This document shows positions 16,620-24,691 of a DNA stretch of 34,774 nt, piece after piece. Each line of letters opens with the position of its first letter. Position 1 is the first letter of the stretch. The notes under the pieces were generated by a model. That model did no database searches, was not told the DNA's origin, and saw only the letters and a list, made by a program, of their open reading frames with translations. Location of the stretch: contig CAMAVU010000012.1 of assembly GCA_945861935.1 (NCBI GenBank), positions 1-34,774 on the forward strand, written 5' to 3'. Source of the DNA: Bifidobacterium breve (lineage in GTDB: Bacteria > Actinomycetota > Thermoleophilia > Miltoncostaeales > Miltoncostaeaceae). The position numbers and the translations under genes are program-made.

Positions 16620-18124
16620 CGGGACCACTCGTCCTCGTGGTGATCGACGGGTTCGGAATCGCGCCGCCGGGCCCCGGCAACGCGGTGAGCCTGGCGCGCA
16701 CCCCCGCTCTGGACGCGCTGGCTGCCGAGGGCTCGGCCACCCGCCTGCAGGCCAGCGGTCTGCCCGTGGGCCTTCCCGACGGGCAGATGGGCAACAGCGA
16801 GGTCGGGCACCTCAACCTCGGTGCCGGGCGGCGGGTACCGCAGATGCTCGTCCGTATTGACGCGGCCGTCGCTGCCCCCGGGGGCCTCGCGGCCGTTCCG
16901 GCCATCGCCGCGGCGATGGATGCGGCATCCGGCTCCACGCTGCATCTGGTGGGGCTGCTGGGTGACGGCGGTGTCCACGCCAGCCAGCGGCATCTGGTCG
17001 GGTTGCTCGACGCCGCACGCGACCGTGGCGTCGGGCGGGTGGTGATTCACGCCATTACGGATGGCCGCGACTCGCGCCCCGACTCCGCGTTGCCCGCGAT
17101 CCGGGCGCTGGAGGACCACGGCGCCGTCATCGGCACGGTCGTCGGCCGGTACTGGGCCATGGATCGCGACCACCGATGGGATCGCACGCGACGCGCGTAC
17201 GACGCCCTCGTGCACGGCCGTGGCGAGGCTGCCCTGAATGCGTCCGACGCGGTACGGCGGTCGTACGAGGCGGGCGTGACCGATGAGTTCATCGAGCCAT
17301 GGGTCATCGGCGACCCGTCGTCCACCCGTATTCGCACGGGCGATCAGGTGATCGTGTGGAACTTCCGGCCTGATCGTGCCCGGCAGATCACACAGGCCCT
17401 CGGCGAGCCGGGGTTCGACGGCTTCGACCGCGGTCCGGCGCCGCCGGTTCCCGCCATCACCACGATGACGCGCCTGCGTGCTGACTGGACCCATCCGGTG
17501 GCCTTCGAGTCGGAGGACGTGCGTCAGGGCCTGGCCGAGGCCGTGAGCCTGGCTGGGCGGTACCAACTGCACGTGGCCGAGACCGAGAAGTACGCGCATG
17601 TGACCTACTTCTTCAACGGTGGTCGGGAGGAGCCGTTCGACGGCGAGGACCGGGATCTGGTGCAGAGCCCACAGCATGTGGCCACCTACGACGAGGCACC
17701 CGAGATGAGTGCCGTCGGCATCCGCGACGCGGTCGTGGGTGCGCTCGGGCGTGGCGGCCGCGACCTCATCGTCGTCAACTTCGCCAATGCCGACATGGTG
17801 GGTCACACCGGGGTCGTACCTGCCGCCGTGCGCGGTATCGAGGCCGTGGACCGCTGCATGGCGGCGATCCGCCCCGCGGTCATGTCCGCGGGCGGGCTGC
17901 TGCTGGTCACGGCTGACCACGGCAACGCCGAGGTGATGATCGAGCCCGACGGCAGTCCGAACACCGCGCACACCACCAATCCGGTGCCTCTCTGGATTGA
18001 CCGCCCGGGAGTGCCGCTCCGCACCGGCTGCCTGGGGGACGTCGCGCCCACCGCGTGCGTGCTGATGGGCTGGGACATCCCCGCGGCGATGACCGGCGAC
18101 GTGCTCATCGCGGGCGCCCAGTAG
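16616..18124 (+). CDS. gpmI: 2,3-bisphosphoglycerate-independent phosphoglycerate mutase
   Basis: Converts 3- to 2-phosphoglycerate using two Mn ions and a phosphoserine intermediate. The 502-residue length is normal. Seen: VIDGFG, MGNSEVGHLNLGAGR with the nucleophile Ser (S61), HAITDGRDSRP, GRYWAMDRDHRWDR, WNFRPDRARQ, TEKYAHVTYFFNGG, FANADMVGHTG, TADHGNAE and NTAHTTNPVP, which together hold both metal sites. The GTG start overlaps tpiA (GTGA). Linkage of gpmI to gap-pgk-tpiA replaces the secG or ppc neighbours often seen after tpiA. Its TAG stop is the first half of the next gene's predicted -10. Confidence 0.97.
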   Translation: MTGPLVLVVIDGFGIAPPGPGNAVSLARTPALDALAAEGSATRLQASGLPVGLPDGQMGNSEVGHLNLGAGRRVPQMLVRIDAAVAAPGGLAAVPAIAAAMDAASGSTLHLVGLLGDGGVHASQRHLVGLLDAARDRGVGRVVIHAITDGRDSRPDSALPAIRALEDHGAVIGTVVGRYWAMDRDHRWDRTRRAYDALVHGRGEAALNASDAVRRSYEAGVTDEFIEPWVIGDPSSTRIRTGDQVIVWNFRPDRARQITQALGEPGFDGFDRGPAPPVPAITTMTRLRADWTHPVAFESEDVRQGLAEAVSLAGRYQLHVAETEKYAHVTYFFNGGREEPFDGEDRDLVQSPQHVATYDEAPEMSAVGIRDAVVGALGRGGRDLIVVNFANADMVGHTGVVPAAVRGIEAVDRCMAAIRPAVMSAGGLLLVTADHGNAEVMIEPDGSPNTAHTTNPVPLWIDRPGVPLRTGCLGDVAPTACVLMGWDIPAAMTGDVLIAGAQ

Positions 18125-18127
18125 CAT
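18122..18127 (+). promoter_or_regulatory. -10 element TAGCAT formed by the gpmI stop codon
   Basis: The gpmI stop TAG and the next CAT give TAGCAT, ending 9 nt before the ATG at 18137. The leader would be 1-3 nt long. The same hexamer precedes argS and the glucosaminidase gene. Confidence 0.5.
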
Positions 18128-18136
18128 GGGCCGCCG

Positions 18137-18541
18137 ATGAGCACGCGTCCCCAGGAGTGGTTCCCCGATCCGTCCGGTCGTCATGAGTTGCGATGGTGGG
18201 ATGGCACCCAATGGACCGACCACGTGAGCGACGACGGCGAGACGGCCAACGACGAGCCGGGTGAGCCGTTGTACCCGCCGCCGCCTGCGAAGGGCTCGGA
18301 GCCGGGTGCACCGCCGACGCGGTCCGGCCGCGCAACTGCGGCACTGGTGCTCGGCATTGTCGGCATCCTGGTGTTCCCGGTGGTGTGCTCGACCCTCGCG
18401 ATCATCTTCGGTGCGCTCGCCTTGCGCGACATGGGTGAGGACCCCGCCCTCTCCGGGAGGAAGATGGCGTGGTGGGGGCTCGGCCTCGGTATCGCGGGCC
18501 TGGTCGTGGGCCTCGCGCTCATCGCCTACCGCTTCGTGTAA
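18137..18541 (+). CDS. DUF2510/DUF4190-type membrane protein
   Basis: This 134-residue protein has an N-terminal DUF2510 motif (EWFPDPSGRHELRWWDGTQW, residues 7-26), a Pro-rich acidic linker (~35-62), and two membrane helices (~65-95 and ~110-131) arranged as in DUF4190 proteins, with FGALALRDM and SGRKMAWWGLGLG around the loop. This pairing is common in Actinomycetota; the DUF2510 module is thought to be a cytosolic interaction domain, function unknown. No Shine-Dalgarno is present; a leaderless start is predicted. Confidence 0.88.
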   Translation: MSTRPQEWFPDPSGRHELRWWDGTQWTDHVSDDGETANDEPGEPLYPPPPAKGSEPGAPPTRSGRATAALVLGIVGILVFPVVCSTLAIIFGALALRDMGEDPALSGRKMAWWGLGLGIAGLVVGLALIAYRFV

Positions 18542-18570
18542 CGGCCTGGGCGGGCGGCCAACCCGCCCGC

Positions 18571-18807
18571 CTATCCCACGCGGATGTGCGTGGTGATGAT
18601 GTCGCGCCTCTGCTCCATCGACAGGACCTCGTGGCCGCGGTCGTGGCACCACGCCGGGAGGTCCAGGAACACCAACGGATCGTCCGCGAGCACCTCCAGA
18701 ACCTCCCCCGGGCTCATCCGGGCGATGGCCTCGCCCGCCATGGCCACGGGCACCGGACACCATGTGCCGAGCGCGTCCACCATGCGAGCCGCCCGCCCGC
18801 CCGTCAC
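18571..18807 (-). CDS. tusA: TusA-like sulfur carrier protein
   Basis: This 78-residue protein contains DALGTWCPVPV with the CPxP motif (C17) that carries persulfide sulfur in TusA/SirA/YeeD proteins. It continues with MSPGEVLEVLADDP and the downstream HDRGHEVLS segment of the family fold. A second Cys (LPAWCHDRG) may be relevant. The GTG start shares GTGA with the stop of the NifS-like gene; ATG at codon 9 is an alternative. Position after a NifS homolog suggests it receives sulfur for tRNA thiolation or cofactor synthesis, but that partner has lost its PLP lysine, so the donor is uncertain. Confidence 0.88.
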   Translation of the reverse strand: MTGGRAARMVDALGTWCPVPVAMAGEAIARMSPGEVLEVLADDPLVFLDLPAWCHDRGHEVLSMEQRRDIITTHIRVG

Positions 18808-19946
18808 GGCGCCATCCCCCGGAGGATGCCGACCGCCTCACCGAACGCGGTGACGGCCCGCTCCACCTCATCGGCGGTCGTGTCGGGCCCGGCGGTCAGC
18901 AGGACGGCGGACCGGGCGATCTCCTCGTCGAGCCCCATGGCCTCGAGCACCGGTGAGGCCTTGCCCGCCCCGGACGTGCAGGCCGACCCCGGCGAGACGG
19001 CAACCCCCCGGGCGGCCATGGCGAGGGCAAGCGCCTCGCCATCCACCCCGACGGCCGACACCTGCACGTGGCCCGGCAGGCGCCGGTCGGGCGGGGGGCC
19101 GTTCAGTCGCGTGCCCTCAACACGGAGCAGGCCGGCGGCGAGCGAGTGCGATGCAACACGCATGCGCGCCACGCGCACACCCATTCCGGCGCTGGCTTCA
19201 CGGGCGGCCACACCCAAACCGGCGATTGCCGGCACGGCGTGCGGCCCGCCGCGTTTCCCGCCCTCCTCCAGGCCGCCTTCGATCACGGGGGAGAGGAGCG
19301 TCCCGGGCCGTACGAGCAGTGCCCCGGCCCATGCCGGCCCCCCGAGGGTGCGTCCCCCGATCGCCACCAGATCGGCGCCCAGGCCGTCGTCGAGTGGCAG
19401 GAGCCCGGCGGTCTCCTCGGCGTCGAGAATGACGAGTGCACCGGGGGCGGCACCGCGCGCCGCGGCCACGAGCGCCCGGGCATCGCGGATGGAGCCAACC
19501 TCGGCCTGTCCATGGGTGACCACGACGATGTCGGCGCCCCCGGCCGCGGACGCCAACACGGATGGCGCGATGTCGCCGTCGCCGTCCACTGCGACGAGGC
19601 GTAACTCACCTCCGTGGCGCGTGAGCGAGCGCGCGACGGCGAGGGTGGATGCATGCGCGAGGGGATCGGCGACGATCACGGTCAGGTCTGCACGGCGCGC
19701 CGCGAGCCCGCCCTTGAGAGCGAGGTTGCGGGCTTCGGTGGCCCCTGCGGTGAAGATGACGGTGTCGGTGGGCCAGCCAACCAGCGCGGCCACGGCGTCG
19801 CGCGCTGCGGCAACGGCCTCGGCCGGACCCCGCGCCGCCTCGTGCAGCGACCCGGGGCTGCCCACGTGCTCGGTCCAACGGGTCATCGCAGCCCGAACCG
19901 CGGACGACAGCGGCCACCCCGATGCGTGATCGAGGTAGGCCGTCAT
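18804..19946 (-). CDS. NifS/IscS-like protein lacking the PLP lysine
   Basis: This 380-residue protein aligns over its full length with class V aminotransferase-type cysteine desulfurases: YLDHAS, GSPGSLHEAARG, IFTAGATEARNLALKGG, the stacking His in LAHASTL (H98), LDAEETAG, GALLVR and the active-site loop SPGSACTSGAGKASPVL with Cys323. Gapless comparison with E. coli IscS from memory puts IGGRTLGGP against FSGHKIYGP, so Lys206 becomes Thr200 and the preceding His becomes Arg199. The NNE PLP-contact motif is QAE and the Gln of DATQ is Thr. The protein therefore should not form the usual internal aldimine, though the Cys loop is kept. It overlaps its neighbours by ATGA and GTGA. It could be a scaffold, a persulfide relay, or an enzyme with a new mechanism. 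Confidence 0.88.
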   Translation of the reverse strand: MTAYLDHASGWPLSSAVRAAMTRWTEHVGSPGSLHEAARGPAEAVAAARDAVAALVGWPTDTVIFTAGATEARNLALKGGLAARRADLTVIVADPLAHASTLAVARSLTRHGGELRLVAVDGDGDIAPSVLASAAGGADIVVVTHGQAEVGSIRDARALVAAARGAAPGALVILDAEETAGLLPLDDGLGADLVAIGGRTLGGPAWAGALLVRPGTLLSPVIEGGLEEGGKRGGPHAVPAIAGLGVAAREASAGMGVRVARMRVASHSLAAGLLRVEGTRLNGPPPDRRLPGHVQVSAVGVDGEALALAMAARGVAVSPGSACTSGAGKASPVLEAMGLDEEIARSAVLLTAGPDTTADEVERAVTAFGEAVGILRGMAP

Positions 19947-20680
19947 TGCCCCTCCGCGAGTCGTGCGCCGAGTTCGGCCGGGAGCCCCGCCGCCTGGATG
20001 GCGTTCTGGGCGCCGGGGACGTCGTAGGGGGTGCGCCTGAACGTGAGGGTAAGGGCGTCGAGGTCGAGGATCACCCAGGAGGCCCGGGGGTCCAGATCGC
20101 GGGGCTGCCCCACCGACCCGGGATTGATCAGCCAGCGCCCCGCCTCGAGCGACACGGTGCCCTCACCGCGCATCATCCCGCCGTCGAGGCGCCCGTCGTC
20201 CGACAGCCGCCACGCCCCGGCCACGTGGGTGTGGCCCACCATGATGATTCGCGACGGGTCCGCCACGAATGCCGCCCGGACCTGTTCACCAGTGATGATG
20301 TACTCCCAGATGGGATCCCGGGGGCTCGCGTGGAAGAGCGCCACGGGCGCGTCCGCATCCTGAGGCTCGAGGATTGCAAGCCTGTCCAGGGAGTTGCGGT
20401 CGAGGCGGGTGCGCGTCCATTCGATCGCCGTCCGGGCCAGATACGAGAACTCGCTCACCGACACGCGCCCGGCCGCGGCCAGATCATGGTTTCCTGCGAT
20501 GCACCGCTCCGAGTCATGCACACACACCCGCAGGCACTCCGCCGGATTGGCGCCGTAGCCCACCATGTCGCCCAGACACCAGATGCGCGTGATGGATGTG
20601 TGATGGATCGCCCGGCGCACCGCCTCGAGGGCATGGAGGTTGCCGTGGACGTCGCTGATGACGGCGATCCGGTCAGTCAT
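19943..20680 (-). CDS. YfcE-like calcineurin-type metallophosphoesterase
   Basis: This 245-residue cytosolic protein has all dimetal phosphoesterase motifs: ISDVHGNLHAL (D10, H12), LGDMVGYG, AGNHD, LFHASPRD and VGHTHVAG. A fold with INPGSVGQPRD is typical of the YfcE/MJ0936 group, which act on phosphodiesters or nucleotides. It is first in a three-gene minus-strand operon with the NifS-like and TusA genes. The start ATG at 20680 has no Shine-Dalgarno and is preceded by TACTGT 8 nt upstream, predicting a leaderless mRNA. Confidence 0.93.
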   Translation of the reverse strand: MTDRIAVISDVHGNLHALEAVRRAIHHTSITRIWCLGDMVGYGANPAECLRVCVHDSERCIAGNHDLAAAGRVSVSEFSYLARTAIEWTRTRLDRNSLDRLAILEPQDADAPVALFHASPRDPIWEYIITGEQVRAAFVADPSRIIMVGHTHVAGAWRLSDDGRLDGGMMRGEGTVSLEAGRWLINPGSVGQPRDLDPRASWVILDLDALTLTFRRTPYDVPGAQNAIQAAGLPAELGARLAEGQ

Positions 20681-20699
20681 CGCAACCTACAGTAGCCGT
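20681..20699. promoter_or_regulatory. 19-bp bidirectional leaderless promoter region
   Basis: The start codons of two divergent genes are separated by only 19 bp. On the plus strand TACAGT (20688-20693) ends 6 nt before the rlmH GTG. On the minus strand TACTGT (20694-20689) ends 8 nt before the metallophosphoesterase ATG. The two hexamers overlap by five base pairs, so polymerase can occupy only one at a time. Each -35 region would lie inside the opposite gene. Confidence 0.6.
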
Positions 20700-21182
20700 G
20701 TGAGCCGCCTCATCCAGTTCGTGGTCGTCGGGCGCCTCCGCCCGCCGCTCGCGGGGGCCGGTGCCGACTTCGAGCAGCGCATCGGCCGCATGGCCGACCT
20801 GCGCGTGGACGAGGTCGCCGCAGAGCCCGTCCAGCACGGCGACGTGCAGGTGTTCCGCCGTGAGGGCGAGAGAATGCGGGCCAAGGTCTCCCCGGGGGCA
20901 CATGTGGTGGCGCTCGATGTCCGTGGTCGGCAGCCGGAAAGCAGCGAGGCGCTGGCTGCGTGGGTGGGCCGCCGACTTGAGGCCCCGACCCCCACCTGCT
21001 TCCTCGTCGGTGGTGCCATCGGGTTGGATCCGTCGCTCGTGGCCGTCGCGGACGAGCGGCTGTCGCTCGGGCCGCTGACGCTGCCACACCAACTGGCTCG
21101 CGTGGTGCTGGCCGAGCAGGTGTACCGGGCTCTTGCCGATCTCGCGGGGCACCCGTACCCGCGGGCGGGCGGCGGCCGCTAG
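20700..21182 (+). CDS. rlmH: 23S rRNA pseudouridine-1915 N3-methyltransferase
   Basis: This 160-residue SPOUT-family methyltransferase modifies helix 69 of 23S rRNA on 70S ribosomes. Seen: VVVGRLRPPLAG at the N-terminus, FEQRIGRM, the SAM-knot motifs FLVGGAIGLDPS and LSLGPLTLPHQLARVVLAEQVYRAL, and the C-terminal YP motif (GHPYPRAGG), where the usual GxPYH has Pro in place of the His. The GTG at 20700 gives the normal family length; an ATG 20 codons upstream would lie inside the divergent gene. The TAG stop overlaps the argS -10 element. Confidence 0.93.
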   Translation: MSRLIQFVVVGRLRPPLAGAGADFEQRIGRMADLRVDEVAAEPVQHGDVQVFRREGERMRAKVSPGAHVVALDVRGRQPESSEALAAWVGRRLEAPTPTCFLVGGAIGLDPSLVAVADERLSLGPLTLPHQLARVVLAEQVYRALADLAGHPYPRAGGGR

Positions 21183-21185
21183 CAT
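21180..21185 (+). promoter_or_regulatory. -10 element TAGCAT formed by the rlmH stop codon
   Basis: The rlmH stop TAG plus CAT reads TAGCAT, ending 8 nt before the argS GTG at 21194. There is no ribosome site between them. Confidence 0.5.
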
Positions 21186-21193
21186 CGCGCGCC

Positions 21194-22855
21194 GTGCACG
21201 CAGGGAGCCCCATCACACCGCTGTCGCTCGCCCTCTCGCGCGAGGCGTCCGTCGTCGCCGGCGGGGCTGATGTCATCGCGGTGCTCGAACCGCCCGCGGA
21301 CACCGGATTCGGCGATCTCGCCACCAACGTCGCGATGATCCTTGCCGGGTCATCCCGCCGCAACCCCCGCGAGCTCGCCGACGAACTGGTGCAGCGCATC
21401 GGGGCGGCCGGGGGTCTCGGCGGGTACGTCGAGTCCGCGGTGGTGGCCGGCCCGGGCTTCATCAACCTCACCCTGAGCCCGAGGTGGTTTGCGGACGCCG
21501 CCCGCACCATCGTCGTGGCGGGGGACGCCTACGGGCGCGGCCAGGCCGAGCCCCGCGAGCGGATCCTGATCGAGTTCGTCTCGGCCAACCCGACCGGGCC
21601 GCCGCATGTGGGGCACGCACGGCAGGCGGCCTACGGCGACGGTGTCGCGCGCCTCCTCGAGTACGCCGGGCACGACGTCACCCGGGAGTTCTACGTGAAC
21701 GACTGGGGCCGTCAGATGGATCTGTTCGGGGCGTCGGTCGCGGCCCGGTACGGGCAGTTGATGGGCCTCGCCACCGAGGTCCCCGCGGATGGCTACCAGG
21801 GCGACTACGTGGTCGGCGTTGCCGAACGCATACGGGATGAGGTGGGTGATGCATTCCGCGACCGGGTGGACCCGCCCGACGCGGAGGCGCGTGCGCTGTT
21901 CACGGCGCTCGGCCGGGACATGATGCTGGCCACCATGACGGATGAACTGGAGCGGTTCCGTGTCCGGTTCGATGCCTTCGCCAGCGAGACCACCTTTCAC
22001 GCGGGGGGTGCGGTGACCCGCGGCCTCGAGGCTCTTGTCCGGTCGGGCGATGCCTACGAGCAGGATGGTGCGTTGTGGTTCCGTACTACGGCGTACGGCG
22101 ACGAGAAGGACCGTGTACTCCGGCGTTCCGATGGCTCCACGACGTACCTTGCCGCCGACGTGGCGTACCACTTGGACAAGGCCGGTCGCGGTGGTGATCG
22201 CCTGCTCGACATCCTGGGCGCGGACCACCATGGCTACATCGCGCGCCTGCGCGCGGTGGTCGCCGCCGGTGGGCACGACCCCGGGATGCTCGAGGTGCCC
22301 ATCGTGCAACTGGTCTCGTTGATCGAGGGGGGCGAGGCGCGGCGCATGAGCAAGCGGGCCGGCACCCTGGTGACCCTCGGCGAGTTGGTGGACGACATCG
22401 GGGTGGACGCGGCCCGGTTCTTCCTGGTGCAGCGCAGCCATGAAACGGCATTCGACCTTGATCTCGACGTCGCGCGGGCACAGGGCAATGAGAACCCCGT
22501 GTACTACGTCCAGTACGCCCACGCGCGCATCGCGGGAATCCTGATGCAGGAGCCCGCCGCGCCGGCCGCCGCGCCGCCGCCCGCCGCCATCGACCCCTCG
22601 GAGAGGGCCCTGCTGATTTCCCTTGCGCGCTGGCCGCAGGTCGTGGACGAAGCCGCGCGCCGTAGGTCACCGCACCGCGTGGCGGCATTTCTCATGGACC
22701 TCGCCCGCGACTTCCACGCGTTCTACCATCGCTGCCGGGTGGTGGGGGAGGCCCCCGAGGTCGTCGCGTTCCGCCTCGACGTGTTGCGCGCCACCCGGTC
22801 GGTCATCGCCACGGGTCTGGGCTTGGTCGGCGTGGAGGCCCCCGACCGAATGTAG
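21194..22855 (+). CDS. argS: Arginyl-tRNA synthetase
   Basis: Charges tRNA-Arg. This 553-residue class I enzyme has the N-terminal Add-1 domain (~1-95; DTGFGDLATNVAM), the catalytic core with SANPTGPPHVGHARQA (HxGH motif), REFYVNDWGRQMD, DGSTTYLAADVAYHLDKA, LGADHHGYIARL, the MSKR loop (RRMSKRAGTLVTL), and the DALR-type anticodon-binding domain with NPVYYVQYAHARI. The GTG start is chosen from the family N-terminus and the leaderless promoter; no Shine-Dalgarno is present. Confidence 0.97.
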   Translation: MHAGSPITPLSLALSREASVVAGGADVIAVLEPPADTGFGDLATNVAMILAGSSRRNPRELADELVQRIGAAGGLGGYVESAVVAGPGFINLTLSPRWFADAARTIVVAGDAYGRGQAEPRERILIEFVSANPTGPPHVGHARQAAYGDGVARLLEYAGHDVTREFYVNDWGRQMDLFGASVAARYGQLMGLATEVPADGYQGDYVVGVAERIRDEVGDAFRDRVDPPDAEARALFTALGRDMMLATMTDELERFRVRFDAFASETTFHAGGAVTRGLEALVRSGDAYEQDGALWFRTTAYGDEKDRVLRRSDGSTTYLAADVAYHLDKAGRGGDRLLDILGADHHGYIARLRAVVAAGGHDPGMLEVPIVQLVSLIEGGEARRMSKRAGTLVTLGELVDDIGVDAARFFLVQRSHETAFDLDLDVARAQGNENPVYYVQYAHARIAGILMQEPAAPAAAPPPAAIDPSERALLISLARWPQVVDEAARRRSPHRVAAFLMDLARDFHAFYHRCRVVGEAPEVVAFRLDVLRATRSVIATGLGLVGVEAPDRM

Positions 22856-23140
22856 TCCCCGGTGCCGGGATACCTCGTGACCATGGGGGGTGCGCGTGGA
22901 GACCGCGCTCACCCGGCGGACCGGCAGCAGGACCAGATCTCTGACGTCCTTGGCGACGAGTGCTCGCACGAGGACACGCGTCACGGATCGGGGCACCCCA
23001 CATGCGGCATCGTCCGTCACATGACCAGCCATCCCCACCGCTTCCGCTCGCGGTCTATCCGCTGGCCCCGGCCCCTCCGTCGGGGGCGGGGTACCCGGGG
23101 TATGTTCCGGACGGGTGTCCGGAAGCGAGGGACGGGGTGA
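22856..23140. other. Noncoding gap between converging genes
   Basis: Between argS and the converging repeat-protein gene I find no convincing gene. Short open frames give Arg/His/Pro-rich translations without motifs. The only structures are a weak 5-bp hairpin just after the argS stop (22858-22869) and the hairpin at 23105-23124. Confidence 0.5.
23105..23124 (-). terminator. Hairpin after the stalked-protein operon
   Basis: TTCCGGAC, loop GGGT, GTCCGGAA: a perfect 8-bp stem 16 nt after the stop of the minus-strand gene 23141-24622. No U-tract follows, like most hairpins here, so termination efficiency is uncertain. Confidence 0.5.
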
Positions 23141-24622
23141 TCAGGGCGTCCTTTGGAACGGCGCGCAGAAGATGTTGCTGCAGTGGGCGACCTTCAGGCT
23201 GGTAGCGGCGTCGGAGTAGTAGGAGATAAGCCCCTTCCCATCGGTTCCGATCGTGATGGTCGGGAGCCGCCCCAGATTCGAACCGGAGTCGACGGTTGCC
23301 GCAGTCCCGATCGAGCAGGCGATGTTCTGGCAGCGGATCACCTTCAGAGCGCCCCCCCCGGGGGCGACGTAGTACGCGATGAGGGCACGCCCGTCGGGGC
23401 CGATGGCAATGCTGGAATAGCCGCTGCCCACCCCGATGGCCTGAAGGGTGGTGATGCCCGCCGCGGTGCATGCGGTGTTGGTGCAGTGGGCCACCTTGAG
23501 CTCGGAAGTGGTCGTGTCCACGAAGGAGATGAGAGCGAGCCCGTCAGCGCCGATGGTGATCCCGGTGTAGCCGCCCGTGGCGAGGGCGGTGACGCCCGCC
23601 GCGGTGCATGCGGTGTTGGTGCAGTGGGCCACCTTCATCTGCAACCCCGGCGTCTGCTGGTAGGAGATGATCCCCAGACCGTCGTCGCCGATGGCGAGGG
23701 AGATGGACGATGTGCCGGTGCCGGATGTGTTGGACAGCCCGGCCGTGGTGGACGCCGAGCATGCGGTGTTGGTGCAGTGGGCCACCTTGAGGTGTCCAGT
23801 CGGCCCATCGGCGTAGACGATAAGGCCGAACCCATCGGATCCGATCGCGATCGAGGTGTGGGCGCCGGTCAAACCGGCGGTGGCGTCCACGGTGGTGACG
23901 TCCGCCGCCGAGCATGCGGTGTTGGTGCAATGAGCCACCTTGACGGCGCCGGCTGTGGTGTTGGTGTATGAGATGAGGCCGAACCCGTCCGTGCCGATAG
24001 CGATGGACACGTACCTGCCGACATCGTTGGAGGAGTCCAAGGTGGTGACGCCCGCTGCGGTACACCCGATGTTGGAGCAGTGGGCCACCTTGAGGTCCTG
24101 ATTCGTCGAGTCGTAATACGCGATGAGCCCAAGGCCGTCGTCACCAATGGCCAGGCTCGAGTACAGGCCGATGTCATCAGAGCTGGCCCCGTCCAGCGTG
24201 GTACGGGAGAACACGGGTGCTCCGGGGGATCCGGTCGCCCCCTGCAACCCCGTCGCCCCCGTCGGGCCCTGCGGTCCCGTCGGGCCCTGCGGTCCCGTCG
24301 GGCCATCCTGACCAAGGGGCCCGACGATCCCCTGCATCCCGGTCGAACCCGCTGCCCCCGTTGCCCCGGTCGCCCCGTCCGGCCCCGTGGGCCCGGTCGC
24401 ACCGGTGGCCCCCCGTCCGCCGGTGAGCACCCCGGGGGCGATGTCGGCGCCCGAGAGCGACCCCGCTTTCACCTTCACGCCGGTAACCGCACCCTTCTTC
24501 AGTTGGGCGGTCCCCACCGAGTTCCTGGGCAGCCTGACCGCGGCGTAGCCAGCGCCCGCGATCGCGATGCACATGGCGATGATGCCGATGACCAACGCGG
24601 GCGAGGGAGTCCGGAGGCGCAT
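23141..24622 (-). CDS. Collagen-stalk seven-repeat surface protein A
   Basis: This is a 493-residue exported protein. Residues 8-28 are a hydrophobic signal or anchor helix, followed by [19 protein letters not shown], a sequence shared by its two upstream paralogs. Residues ~68-135 are collagen-like Gly-X-Y triplets ([20 protein letters not shown] repeats). Residues ~140-493 are seven repeats of 46-51 residues of the form SIAIGxDGxGLISY followed by LKVAHCxNxxC. Cys pairs lie at 182/187, 232/237, 283/288, 334/339, 380/385, 431/436 and 481/486. The repeats resemble the ISYYD-type beta-propeller repeats, so a seven-bladed propeller held off the membrane by a triple-helical stalk is inferred. GAGGGGG precedes the ATG but sits in a hairpin. 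Ligand or function unknown. Confidence 0.88.
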   Translation of the reverse strand: MRLRTPSPALVIGIIAMCIAIAGAGYAAVRLPRNSVGTAQLKKGAVTGVKVKAGSLSGADIAPGVLTGGRGATGATGPTGPDGATGATGAAGSTGMQGIVGPLGQDGPTGPQGPTGPQGPTGATGLQGATGSPGAPVFSRTTLDGASSDDIGLYSSLAIGDDGLGLIAYYDSTNQDLKVAHCSNIGCTAAGVTTLDSSNDVGRYVSIAIGTDGFGLISYTNTTAGAVKVAHCTNTACSAADVTTVDATAGLTGAHTSIAIGSDGFGLIVYADGPTGHLKVAHCTNTACSASTTAGLSNTSGTGTSSISLAIGDDGLGIISYQQTPGLQMKVAHCTNTACTAAGVTALATGGYTGITIGADGLALISFVDTTTSELKVAHCTNTACTAAGITTLQAIGVGSGYSSIAIGPDGRALIAYYVAPGGGALKVIRCQNIACSIGTAATVDSGSNLGRLPTITIGTDGKGLISYYSDAATSLKVAHCSNIFCAPFQRTP

Positions 24623-24630
24623 GGGGTGGT

Positions 24631-24654
24631 CCCCCTCAGACCCGTCTGAGGGGG
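24631..24654 (-). promoter_or_regulatory. Hairpin that hides the ribosome site of protein A
   Basis: In the mRNA, CCCCCTCAGAC pairs perfectly with GTCTGAGGGGG across 2 nt (11-bp stem). The 3' arm contains the only Shine-Dalgarno for the ATG at 24622 and ends 8 nt before it. It could lower translation of the third gene, stop transcripts leaving the second gene, or both. Confidence 0.6.
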
Positions 24655-24691
24655 AGGGGCGTGAACGTGGCGGGTATCCCGGCAGGGATGA

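Noticed and set aside
16490-18871. 793-codon open frame antisense to tpiA and gpmI
   Set aside because: A shadow of gpmI: no domain, atypical composition, and it crosses several real gene boundaries.
18804-19946. Calling the NifS-like gene a pseudogene
   Set aside because: The frame is intact, length is normal, both ends overlap neighbours in the usual coupled way, and the Cys loop is conserved, so altered function is more likely than decay.
22862-23140. Possible small gene after argS
   Set aside because: The 92-residue translation is Arg/His/Gly-rich without motifs, has no ribosome site, and runs across the hairpin ending the opposite operon.
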